Source of the DNA: Hansschlegelia zhihuaiae
Lineage (GTDB): Bacteria; Pseudomonadota; Alphaproteobacteria; Rhizobiales; Methylopilaceae
Length of the DNA stretch: 64,000 nucleotides
Direction: 5' to 3'
Assembly: GCF_004103825.1 (NCBI RefSeq)
Contig: NZ_RYFI01000003.1
Coordinates: 214,226-278,225 of the forward strand
A program made the translations under genes and the position numbers. Each line of letters opens with the position of its first letter. The stretch's first letter is position 1. The notes below the pieces were generated by a model. It did not search any database. It was not told where the DNA came from and was given only the letters and a program-made list of their open reading frames with translations. This document shows, in pieces, positions 31,277 through 40,908 of this stretch.

Positions 31277-31353
31277 GTCATGCCCAAGCCTGGCCCGGGC
31301 ATCCATCACTCTTGGAAAGGGGATGGATCGCCGGGTCAAGCCCGGCGACGACG
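31277..31353. repeat. Dispersed intergenic inverted-repeat element, copy 2
   Basis: It starts GTCATG, has ATCCATC (31301-31307) facing GATGGATC (31322-31329), and ends CCGGGTCAAGCCCGGCGACGACGG, quoted here in part. The plan is the same as copy 1 (17855-17942): outer GTCAT/GACGACG, central ATCCAT/ATGG and a GTCAAGCC arm. It lies between nrdR and glyA on the shared transcript. Confidence 0.7.
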
Positions 31354-31387
31354 GCGGCGGCGCGCACGCGCCGCCTCCGCCGACCGC

Positions 31388-31426
31388 ACAAAAGGAAAGG
31401 GCGCCCGAGCCAAGCTCGGACGCCCT
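31388..31426 (-). terminator. Intrinsic terminator of glyA
   Basis: On the minus strand AGGGCGTCCGAGC pairs with GCTCGGGCGCCCT (one mismatch) around a short loop and is followed by TTCCTTTTG. It lies 22 bases after the glyA stop. Confidence 0.85.
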
Positions 31427-31448
31427 CGAAATCCTGCGGCGGCTTCAA

Positions 31449-32756
31449 TCAGTCCGCGTAGAGCGGGAAGCGCTCGACGAGCTTCGCGACCTGGCCGCGC
31501 ACCTTGGCCTCGACCTCGGAGTCCTCGTCCGCGCCCTTCTGCGAGAGCACGTCGAGCACCTGCGAGATCATGTCGCCGACCTCCTGGAACTCCGCGACGC
31601 CGAAGCCGCGGGTGGTGCCGGCCGGCGTGCCGAGGCGGATACCCGAGGTCACCATCGGCTTCTCCGGATCGTAGGGGATGCCGTTCTTGTTGCAGGTGAT
31701 GTGGGCGCGGCCGAGCGCGATCTCCGAGACCTTGCCGGTCAGCTTCTTCGGGCGGAGGTCGACCAGCATCAGATGCGTGTCGGTGCCGCCCGACACGATG
31801 TCGAAGCCGTGGCCCTTGAGGTTCTCGGCGAGCGCCTTGGCGTTGGCGATCACGTTCTTGATGTAGACCTTGTAGTCGGGCTTGAGAGCCTCGCCGAACG
31901 CCACTGCCTTGGCCGCGATGACATGCATCAGCGGGCCGCCCTGCAGGCCGGGAAACACCGCCGAATTGAACTTCTTGGCGAGGTCCTCGTCATTGGTGAG
32001 GATCATGCCGCCGCGGGGCCCGCGAAGGGTCTTGTGGGTGGTCGTCGTCGCGACATGCGCGTGGTCGAGCGGGTTCGGGTGCTGGCCGCCCGCGACCAGT
32101 CCCGCGAAATGCGCCATGTCGACCATGAAATAGGCGCCGACCTCGTCGGCGATCTTGCGGAACGCCGCGAAGTCGATCTGGCGCGGATAGGCGGAGCCGC
32201 CCGCGATGATCACCTTGGGCTGGTTCTCGCGCGCGAGCTTCGCGACCTCGTCCATGTCGATGAGCTGGTCGTCCTTGCGGACGTTGTAGTTCACCGCGTT
32301 GAACCACTTGCCCGACATCGCGGCCTTCGCGCCGTGGGTCAGATGGCCGCCGGCCGCGAGATCGAGGCCCATGAAGGTGTCGCCCGGCTTCATCAGCGAG
32401 AAGAACACCGCGGCGTTCGCCTGCGCGCCGGAATGCGGCTGGACGTTCGCGAATTGGCAGCCGAACAGCTTCTTGGCGCGGTCGATGGCGAGCTGCTCGG
32501 CGACGTCGACAAACTGGCAACCGCCGTAATAGCGGCGTCCCGGATAGCCTTCGGCGTATTTGTTGGTGAGCACCGAGCCCTGCGCCTCGAGCACCGCCTT
32601 CGAGACGATGTTCTCCGAAGCGATCAGTTCGATCTCGTCGCGCTGCCGGCCGAGCTCCGACTTCACGGCGTCCGCGAGCTCCGGATCGACCTCGGCGAGC
32701 GAGGCCTGAAAGAAGCGGCTCTCGGCGTCCCGGGCCTGGGCTTCGGTCATCGACAT
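31449..32756 (-). CDS. glyA: Serine hydroxymethyltransferase
   Basis: 435 residues, normal for [33 protein letters not shown], the [10 protein letters not shown] block, [11 protein letters not shown] and the PLP-lysine motif [14 protein letters not shown] are all present. It makes glycine and methylene-THF from serine; it is also central to the serine cycle in methylotrophs. ATG at 32756 has GGAGGGAAAG upstream; a second ATG two codons on is possible. The longer open frame to 32900 has no homology. Confidence 0.98.
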   Translation of the reverse strand: MSMTEAQARDAESRFFQASLAEVDPELADAVKSELGRQRDEIELIASENIVSKAVLEAQGSVLTNKYAEGYPGRRYYGGCQFVDVAEQLAIDRAKKLFGCQFANVQPHSGAQANAAVFFSLMKPGDTFMGLDLAAGGHLTHGAKAAMSGKWFNAVNYNVRKDDQLIDMDEVAKLARENQPKVIIAGGSAYPRQIDFAAFRKIADEVGAYFMVDMAHFAGLVAGGQHPNPLDHAHVATTTTHKTLRGPRGGMILTNDEDLAKKFNSAVFPGLQGGPLMHVIAAKAVAFGEALKPDYKVYIKNVIANAKALAENLKGHGFDIVSGGTDTHLMLVDLRPKKLTGKVSEIALGRAHITCNKNGIPYDPEKPMVTSGIRLGTPAGTTRGFGVAEFQEVGDMISQVLDVLSQKGADEDSEVEAKVRGQVAKLVERFPLYAD

Positions 32757-32974
32757 TGGGCTTTCCCTCCTGATGGCGCGCCTTCGCCGCGCGCGGCCCG
32801 CGTATCGCGGCGGGGACACGGCAAACGCGGAATGTAGCTTGCGGCGCAGCGGCCTGAACTGGATTCCAGGCGCAGCATAGGTGGAATTCGCCGGCGTCAA
32901 CAGCCCGCCGGAGGGCGTAGCTTGGTCGCATTCAACTTTGGATTAAGCTGGACTTTCGGCTCGACGCCTGAGAG

Positions 32975-33223
32975 TCACCAGATCTGAAGTCGCCCGTTGG
33001 CGCGAAGCTGGGACAGCCGCATCCTGAGCTTCCTCAGCGCGACCGCCTTGAGCTGCGTTTCCGCCGCCGAGGGCGGGCCGACCACCACCACCTCGACGCC
33101 GCTCGCGGCGTCGATCGCGGCGCAGCGCGTCGAGCCCCCGCGGGTCGTGAACTCGAACAGCACCTCGCCCGGCGCGGCGCTCGAGACCTCGACCGCGCTC
33201 CCCTTGGGCGGCGGACGTCGCAT
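32975..33223 (-). CDS. Small conserved protein, DUF6898-like
   Basis: 82 residues, no known function. It has the pattern of the small DUF6898 family as I recall it: an EVLFEFTTRGGSTRCAAID core, a VEVVVVGPPSAAE turn and a helical LKAVALRKL end. It lies 9 bases downstream of the L,D-transpeptidase, so it is likely in the same transcript. The family assignment is from memory of its sequence pattern and should be treated as tentative. Confidence 0.6.
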   Translation of the reverse strand: MRRPPPKGSAVEVSSAAPGEVLFEFTTRGGSTRCAAIDAASGVEVVVVGPPSAAETQLKAVALRKLRMRLSQLRANGRLQIW

Positions 33224-33232
33224 CGCTTGGCG

Positions 33233-34540
33233 TTATCGCTGAACTGCGCCGGTCGCTTGGCTGGCCCCGCCATCCGCCATGGCGAGTTCGCCCGTGCCGT
33301 CCTGTCCGTAGATGTCCTCGCGGAACTGCACCGAGCCGTCGGCCGCGCCCCAGCCGGAGATATAGCGCCAGTAGACGGGGACCGCGGGCGTCACCTGGAT
33401 GTCGATGCGGTCTCCGGTCTTGATCGCGGCGTCGAGCGAGCGGCGGTCCCAGTTCGGCTGGTTCCTCAAGAGCCAGGTGCAGAGTTCCTTGACGTTCTGG
33501 ATGCGGATGCATCCGGACGAGTGGAAGCGCGTGTTCTCGCCGAACAGGTTCTTGGACGGCGTGTCGTGCATGTAGACGCCGTGCTGGTTCTGCATATTGA
33601 TGCGCACGGTGCCCATCGAGTTGTCTTCGCCGGGATCCTGCCGGTACATGTAGTTCGTGGCTTCGTCCGAGTTCCAGTTGACCTGCTCGGGCGGAATCTC
33701 GGCGCCGCTCTTGTCGATGATGTGGATGTTCTTCTTCGTCAGATATTGCGGGTCTTTCTGCATCTGCGGAATGAGGTCCTTCCGCACGATGGAGGCCGGC
33801 ACGGTCCAGGTCGGGTTGAGGTTGACCTGTAGGATCTTGGCGTCGAGCACCGGCGAGGCGCGGTCGACCTTGCCCACAACCGCGGTGTAGCGCGCCGCGA
33901 CCTGTCCGCCTTCCACCGTCTCGACTTCCGCCGCAGGGATATTGGCCAGCACGTAGCGGTCGCCGAGATTGGAGTTCGCCATGGTGCGGATGCGCACGAG
34001 GTTGGTCTCGAGCTGGCGCAGCCGGGTCTGCGCCGGGATGTTGAGCGACTGCATGGTGTCGTCGCCGACGACGCCGACCGGGATCAGCCCGTGGCGCGCC
34101 TGGAACCGCCGCACCGCGCCCTCGACATAGGAGTCGAAGGTCGACGACATGCCGAGATTGGGATCGAGGTCTCGGGTCACCATCAGGCGACGACGCAGCG
34201 CCACGACACGCTCGCCGGCCGAGCCAAGCTTCATGCGCGGCCCGTTGGGGACGGTGTCCCACCCCCCGCGGGATACGAGGTCGCTGTATTCGGCGATCGC
34301 CTGTTCGGTAGCCTGCGCGGTCTGCGGGCTCAGGGTCGGCGTGCGGGACGCCGAGGTTCGGGTCGCGGCGGCGCCCGAGGAGGCGTCATAGCGGTCCTTC
34401 CATTCGGCCTGCGCGGAGAACAGGTTCATCTCCTGCGCCGAGGCCGTCGAGGCCGCGAGCCCCGCGGCGGCGGCTCCAAGGCCGAGCTTGAGCGCGTCGC
34501 GGCGCGTCGCCGCGCCGAAGTCCGAAGGCCGTTCCGTCAC
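33233..34540 (-). CDS. ldtP: L,D-transpeptidase, Tat-exported (LdtP-like)
   Basis: 435 residues. The N-terminus has a twin-arginine signal, ATRRDALKLGLGAAAAG, ending near ASAQ. A peptidoglycan-binding domain (about 120-190, FDSYVEGAVRRFQARHGL) is followed by the YkuD catalytic domain with HDTPSKNLFGEN and the nucleophile Cys344 in HSSGCIRIQN. It forms 3-3 cross-links or attaches proteins in the peptidoglycan. GTG at 34540 is chosen because it puts the Tat signal at the N-terminus. The regulator gene ldtR lies upstream on the same strand, the same pairing as ldtR/ldtP in Liberibacter and Sinorhizobium. Confidence 0.88.
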   Translation of the reverse strand: MTERPSDFGAATRRDALKLGLGAAAAGLAASTASAQEMNLFSAQAEWKDRYDASSGAAATRTSASRTPTLSPQTAQATEQAIAEYSDLVSRGGWDTVPNGPRMKLGSAGERVVALRRRLMVTRDLDPNLGMSSTFDSYVEGAVRRFQARHGLIPVGVVGDDTMQSLNIPAQTRLRQLETNLVRIRTMANSNLGDRYVLANIPAAEVETVEGGQVAARYTAVVGKVDRASPVLDAKILQVNLNPTWTVPASIVRKDLIPQMQKDPQYLTKKNIHIIDKSGAEIPPEQVNWNSDEATNYMYRQDPGEDNSMGTVRINMQNQHGVYMHDTPSKNLFGENTRFHSSGCIRIQNVKELCTWLLRNQPNWDRRSLDAAIKTGDRIDIQVTPAVPVYWRYISGWGAADGSVQFREDIYGQDGTGELAMADGGASQATGAVQR

Positions 34541-34823
34541 GTGTCCAGCTCCCAACCTTCGCGCGGCCGGCCAGCCGCCGGTCGCCCCTAAAGACAGCAG
34601 GGTGCGGCGATCACGGTTAACGAACCCCGACCTGCGTTGCGACTGCGCGACGCCCTTATGCCCCGGCGGCTTCGGGCGCCTTTCGCCCGGCCCTCCGGAA
34701 CGCATGGGTCCCCGCGCTTCTTGAGTTTCGATGAGCCATCGATTTTGGGCGGAACGATGTCGCGCGGGGAGTCGCGCGCACGCCCGTCACAAGTCGGTCG
34801 CGCTTCGTGACCGATTTGATGCA
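34541..34823. other. Intergenic region upstream of ldtP
   Basis: No gene seen. It must hold the ldtP promoter. A small palindrome TCGAT-GAGCC-ATCGA near 34727-34741 is the only notable element. Confidence 0.4.
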
Positions 34824-34853
34824 AAAGGCCCGCCGCGGCGTCCCGCGGCGGGC
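34824..34853 (-). terminator. Intrinsic terminator of ldtR
   Basis: GCCCGCCGCGG (34828-34838) and CCGCGGCGGGC (34843-34853) form a perfect 11-bp stem; on the minus strand it runs into CTTTTGC. It lies 25 bases after the ldtR stop. Confidence 0.88.
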
Positions 34854-34878
34854 TCTTCCAGCTCGTGCGGCCCGAATG

Positions 34879-35391
34879 TCAGAGGCGGAACCTGATCTGG
34901 TCGGTCCAGAAGCGCTCGAGGCGGACCAGCGCGACGTTCAGCGTCTTGAAGTCGTCGGCGTTGACGCCGCCGACCTGCTCGATGGTGCGGACGTGCTTGG
35001 CGTAGAGCTGGTCGACGATGTCGTGGATCTCGCGGCCCTGCTCGGTCAGGCTGATGCGGACCGAGCGGCGGTCCATCCGCGAGCGCTGATGGTGCAGATA
35101 GCCCATCTCGACCAGCTTCTTCAGATTGTACGAGACGTTCGAGCCGAGATAGTAGCCGCGCGTCCGGAGCTCGCCGGCGGTGAGCTCCGCGTCGCCGATG
35201 TTATAGAGCAGCAGCGCCTGGACGGAATTGATGTCTGAGCGGCCGCGGCGGTCGAATTCATCCTTGATGACGTCCAGCAGGCGGCGATGAAGCCGCTCCA
35301 CAAGAGTCAGCGCCTCGAGATAAAGCGGCCGGATCTCCGACTGGCGGGTGTCGACGGCGGCGGGCTCGGGGCGACGGGCGAGGTTCTTCAT
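34879..35391 (-). CDS. ldtR: LdtR, MarR-family transcriptional regulator
   Basis: 170 residues with the winged-helix MarR fold: the recognition region ELRTRGYYLGSNVSYNLKKL (about residues 72-91) and the wing RSRMDRRSVRISLTEQG. This wording matches the LdtR group that controls an L,D-transpeptidase and stress tolerance in Liberibacter and Sinorhizobium. The presence of ldtP next door agrees. The upstream region 35392-35660 is unusually AT-rich (for example 35495-35530) and probably carries its promoter and its own binding site. Confidence 0.85.
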   Translation of the reverse strand: MKNLARRPEPAAVDTRQSEIRPLYLEALTLVERLHRRLLDVIKDEFDRRGRSDINSVQALLLYNIGDAELTAGELRTRGYYLGSNVSYNLKKLVEMGYLHHQRSRMDRRSVRISLTEQGREIHDIVDQLYAKHVRTIEQVGGVNADDFKTLNVALVRLERFWTDQIRFRL

Positions 35392-35660
35392 GTCTGACGC
35401 CTTCCTGTCTTGTCGATTACTTGAGACGTCGTTCCTGAACCGCGCCTCTTTGATCTCGAAGATAGGCGGCCTCCTCTGAAAATGCGCTTAAATGGCGTGA
35501 TGAAATTTGTATTTATTTTGTAGACTAAACAGAACCTTGCCTTCCAAGGTCATCAACGGGTTGCCGCAATAGGCGTAAATCGATCTTCATTTTTCCTTCA
35601 AATGCTGGAAACCATTCGAGGGTGAATGCTTTCTGAAGCTTTGGCCGAACGACCGGGCCG

Positions 35661-37348
<1,688 letters not shown>

Positions 37349-37562
37349 GCGGCCGCGGGCCCCCGCTCTTCTCATAGGCGACATGATCCCGCACCGGCCT
37401 GCCGCGCGAAGCGGCGCCGCGCGCCTAGCAGGGCGGCGCCCGGGGGCGCAATAGCCCAATATTCGCGTTTGCGCGGAGCCCGGTTTCGAGTTCTTCTAAC
37501 TCCACGCGGGGCGGGTTCCGTAAGAGTCCGCCGATGATCGCTCGCCGTCGGAGGACGTCTCA

Positions 37563-39692
37563 ATGAACGAGCTCGTCAGGTCGCAGACCTTTTTTGGCGG
37601 ATGTCCGCACGACTGTCCGGACACCTGCTCGATGATCTTCGAGGTGAGCGGCGGCGTGCTGCAGGGGGTCCGGGGCAATCCCGATCACCCGATGACGCGC
37701 GGCGGGCTCTGCGTGAAGCTCAAGGACTACGAGAAGCGGCACTACCATCCCGACCGCGTGCTCTACCCGATGCGCCGCGTCGGGCCGAAGGGCTCGAAGC
37801 AGTTCGAGCGCATCAGCTGGGATGAGGCGCTCGACGAGATCGTGTCGCGCTGGAAGGCGATCATCGACGAATACGGCCCGCAGGCGATCGCCCCCTATTC
37901 CTATCTCGGCCATCAGGGACTGGTGCACGGGCTGAACGGCGGCGACGCCTTCTTCAACCGGCTCGGCGCGACCGTGATGGAGCGCACCTTCTGCGGCGAG
38001 GGCTCCTGCACCGCCTGGTTGCTGACGCTCGGGCCGACCGCCGGCCTCGACCCCGAGAGCTACATCCATTCCAAGTATATCGTGATCTGGGCGTGCAACT
38101 CGGTCTCCACGAACCTGCACCACTGGGCGATCGTCAAGGACGCGCAGAAAAAGGGCGCCAAGGTCGTGGTGATCGACGCCTACGCGTCGCGCACGGCGAA
38201 GGGCGCCGACTGGCACATCGCTCCGAAGCCCGGCACCGACGGCGCGCTCGCCATGGCGGTGATCAACTCGATCATCGAACAGGGGCTCGTCGACCAGGAC
38301 TATGTCGATAATTACACGGTCGGCTTCGAGGAGCTGAAGGCGCGCGCCGCGAGCCGCACGCCCGAATGGGCGGCCGAGATCACGGGCGTGCCCGCGGAGG
38401 ACATCCGCAAGCTCGCCCGCGAGATGGCGACCGAGCAGCCCGTCGCGATCCGCATGGGCGTCGCGCTCGAGCGGCATTATGGCGGCGGCCAGACGATCCG
38501 CGCGGTGTCGTGCATCCCCGGCCTCACCGGCGCGTGGCGGCATGTCGGCGGCGGCGTCACCCAGTTCCCGGTCTGGGAGCACCCCTACAAGTTCGATGTG
38601 ATCTGCCGGCCGGACCTGATCCCCGAGGGCACCCGCGTGGTCTCGAACCTGCAGATCGGCCGCGCGCTGCTCGGCGAGGGGCTGTCGGACGGTCCGCCCA
38701 TCATGTCGCTGATGTGCTGGAACTCGAACCCCGTGACCCAGGCCCCCGAGACCGACAAGATCGTCGAGGGGCTGATGCGGGAAGACCTGTTCATGGTCTC
38801 GGCCGAGCATTTCATCTCCGACACCGCCTCTTACGCCGACATCCTGCTGCCGGCCTCGATGGGCGCGGAGATGGAGGACATGATCCTGTCCTGGGGCCAC
38901 CTCTACCTCACCTACAACACCAAATGCGCCGACAGCCCCGGCGAGGCGGTCCCCAACAACGAGATCTTCCGCCGCCTCGCGGCCCGCTTCGGCTTCGAGG
39001 AAGAGAATTTCAAATGGTCGGACTCCGAGTGCCTCGAGCACTATGTCGACTGGAGTTCTCCGGCCTGCGAGGGCATCGATCTCGACTATCTGAAGACGCA
39101 CGGCTTCGCGCGGCTGAAGGTCGGCACGCCGGACGACCGCGCGCCGCACAAGGAGGGCAACTTCCCGACCGCGACCGGCAAATGCATGTTCATGGTCGAG
39201 GGCGCCAAGAACTTCGTCGCGCCGCCCTTCCGCCAGATGTACGAGGCGCTCCAGCCCGGCGAGGATCTCGACCCGCTGCCCGACTATGTCGGCGCCCGCG
39301 AGAGCCACACGAACGACCCGGAGCTCGCCAAGCGCTTCCCGCTGAACATCGTCAGCCCGAAGAGCCACGCCTTCCTGAACAGCTGCTACGCCAACATGAC
39401 CGACAAGCAGTTCACGCAGGGCGAGCAGTTCGTGATGATCAGCCCGGCGGACGCCGACGCGCGGGGGATCGTCGAGGGCGACCGCGTGAAGGTCGCGAAC
39501 GACCGCGGGGCCTTCAAGGGCGTCGCGCGCATCACCGACGACGTGAAGTCCGGCATCGTGGTGGCGACGCTCGGCTACTGGCGCCAGCTCAACGAAGGCA
39601 CGGTCAACAGCATCTCATCCCACCAGTTCGGCGACATGGGCCACTCGCCGACGTTCTCGGACAATCTGGTGGAGGTGAGCCGGGCGAACTGA
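37563..39692 (+). CDS. Molybdopterin oxidoreductase, DMSO-reductase family, substrate unknown
   Basis: 709 residues without a signal peptide, so cytosolic. N-terminal [4Fe-4S] ligands Cys14, Cys18, Cys22 and Cys50 (GCPHDCPDTC ... GGLC) are followed by the bis-MGD domains; SWDEALDEI and a C-terminal molydopterin dinucleotide-binding domain (about 585-705, NIVSPKSHAFLNSCYAN) are seen. Cys144 and Cys149 (TFCGEGSC) lie where the Mo ligand is expected, but which one binds Mo is not certain. No electron-transfer subunit, membrane anchor or chaperone gene is adjacent. It could be a formate-dehydrogenase-like or other hydroxylase/reductase. Confidence 0.85.
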   Translation: MNELVRSQTFFGGCPHDCPDTCSMIFEVSGGVLQGVRGNPDHPMTRGGLCVKLKDYEKRHYHPDRVLYPMRRVGPKGSKQFERISWDEALDEIVSRWKAIIDEYGPQAIAPYSYLGHQGLVHGLNGGDAFFNRLGATVMERTFCGEGSCTAWLLTLGPTAGLDPESYIHSKYIVIWACNSVSTNLHHWAIVKDAQKKGAKVVVIDAYASRTAKGADWHIAPKPGTDGALAMAVINSIIEQGLVDQDYVDNYTVGFEELKARAASRTPEWAAEITGVPAEDIRKLAREMATEQPVAIRMGVALERHYGGGQTIRAVSCIPGLTGAWRHVGGGVTQFPVWEHPYKFDVICRPDLIPEGTRVVSNLQIGRALLGEGLSDGPPIMSLMCWNSNPVTQAPETDKIVEGLMREDLFMVSAEHFISDTASYADILLPASMGAEMEDMILSWGHLYLTYNTKCADSPGEAVPNNEIFRRLAARFGFEEENFKWSDSECLEHYVDWSSPACEGIDLDYLKTHGFARLKVGTPDDRAPHKEGNFPTATGKCMFMVEGAKNFVAPPFRQMYEALQPGEDLDPLPDYVGARESHTNDPELAKRFPLNIVSPKSHAFLNSCYANMTDKQFTQGEQFVMISPADADARGIVEGDRVKVANDRGAFKGVARITDDVKSGIVVATLGYWRQLNEGTVNSISSHQFGDMGHSPTFSDNLVEVSRAN

Positions 39693-39813
39693 GAGACGGG
39701 CGGGGAGCAACTCCGCCACGCGCAGAATCGTTAAGGATCGCCGCCGGCCGCCGCTGTCCCCGACCAGCGGCGCCTGATAGAACCGCGCCACCATCGATGA
39801 CGCAGGTCTTCTC

Positions 39814-40896
39814 ATGCGGCGCTTGATCGGGGCGGTCGCGGTCGTGACGACGGGGCTGCTGGCCGGAGTCTCGGTTTCGGGACATGCCGGCGGCCAGCCG
39901 GCCGTCGATCCGGCGGCGTCGCCCTCTGGCGACCGGCTCTGCCTAGGCTATTCCGGCCTGCCCGCGCGCCTCGCGACCGGAGCGCCGGCCGGGATGGTCT
40001 GGGTTCCGGGCGGCAGCTTCCTGATGGGCTCGAGCGAGGCCTATCCTGAAGAGGCGCCGCGCCGCGAGGCCGCGGTCGGAGGCTTTTGGATCGACCGCCA
40101 CGAGGTGACCAACGCGCAGTTCGCCGCCTTCGTGGCCGCGACCGGCTACAGGACGGTCGCCGAGCGCGGCCTGACGAAGGAGGACTATCCGGACCTTCCG
40201 CCGGAGGCGCTCGTCCCCGGCGCGATGGTGTTCTACGAGCCGGCGAAGGACGCGCCGGTCCGCGTCGACGTCGGCGAATGGTGGCGCTACGTGCCCGGCG
40301 CGAGCTGGAAGACCCCGACCGGGCCCGGAAGCTCGATCGCGGGCAAGGAGAACCACCCCGCGATCCACATCACCTATGCGGACGCCAAGGCCTATGCCGA
40401 CTGGCTCGGCCGGTCGCTGCCGACCGAGGCCGAATGGGAGTTCGCGGCGCGCGGCGGGATCAACGGCGCGGAGTTCGCCTGGGGCGACGAGCAGACGCCG
40501 CAGGGCCGCTGGATGGCGAATTCCTGGCAGGGCTTCTTCCCCTACGAGGACGACGTCTCGGACGGCCACCACGGCACGGCGCCGGTCGGCTGCTTCGCGC
40601 CCAACGGCTACGGCCTTTACGACATGATCGGCAATGTCTGGGAGTGGGCGACCGACTGGTACCTGCCGGGCCACCGCTTCGCCGAAGGCGAGCGCGATCC
40701 GAAGGGGCCGGCGGAGCCGGCCGCGACCGCGGGCGGGGCGTCCCGCGTGATCAAGGGCGGCTCGTGGCTGTGCTCGCCGAATTTCTGCCTGCGCTATCGG
40801 CCATCCGCGCGCCAGCCGCAGGAGGCCGACCTCGGCGCCTCGCATGTCGGCTTCCGCACCGTGCTGCGCGCTCCGGGCCCGGCCGGAGCGCGCTGA
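39814..40896 (+). CDS. Formylglycine-generating enzyme (SUMF1 family), exported
   Basis: 360 residues with a signal peptide (about 1-28). The FGE-sulfatase domain starts GMVWVPGGSFLMGS and contains FWIDRHEVTNAQF, LPTEAEWEFAARGG and GNVWEWATDWY. The catalytic cysteine pair Cys320-x4-Cys325 in GGSWLCSPNFC is intact, matching true FGEs that oxidise Cys in CxPxR to formylglycine using copper and oxygen. It ends 12 bases from the end of the converging exported sulfatase, whose CSPSR motif is an ideal target. Being exported, it would act on unfolded sulfatase in the periplasm. Confidence 0.92.
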   Translation: MRRLIGAVAVVTTGLLAGVSVSGHAGGQPAVDPAASPSGDRLCLGYSGLPARLATGAPAGMVWVPGGSFLMGSSEAYPEEAPRREAAVGGFWIDRHEVTNAQFAAFVAATGYRTVAERGLTKEDYPDLPPEALVPGAMVFYEPAKDAPVRVDVGEWWRYVPGASWKTPTGPGSSIAGKENHPAIHITYADAKAYADWLGRSLPTEAEWEFAARGGINGAEFAWGDEQTPQGRWMANSWQGFFPYEDDVSDGHHGTAPVGCFAPNGYGLYDMIGNVWEWATDWYLPGHRFAEGERDPKGPAEPAATAGGASRVIKGGSWLCSPNFCLRYRPSARQPQEADLGASHVGFRTVLRAPGPAGAR

Positions 40897-40908
40897 GGCC
40901 GGCCCCGC

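Noticed and set aside
30771..31300. Possible FMN riboswitch for the riboflavin genes
   Set aside because: ribD overlaps nrdR by four bases and no RFN-like conserved sequence was seen before ribD, nrdR or ribH.
37560..39368. 602-codon open frame on the minus strand
   Set aside because: It is antisense to the molybdopterin oxidoreductase; no protein family features.
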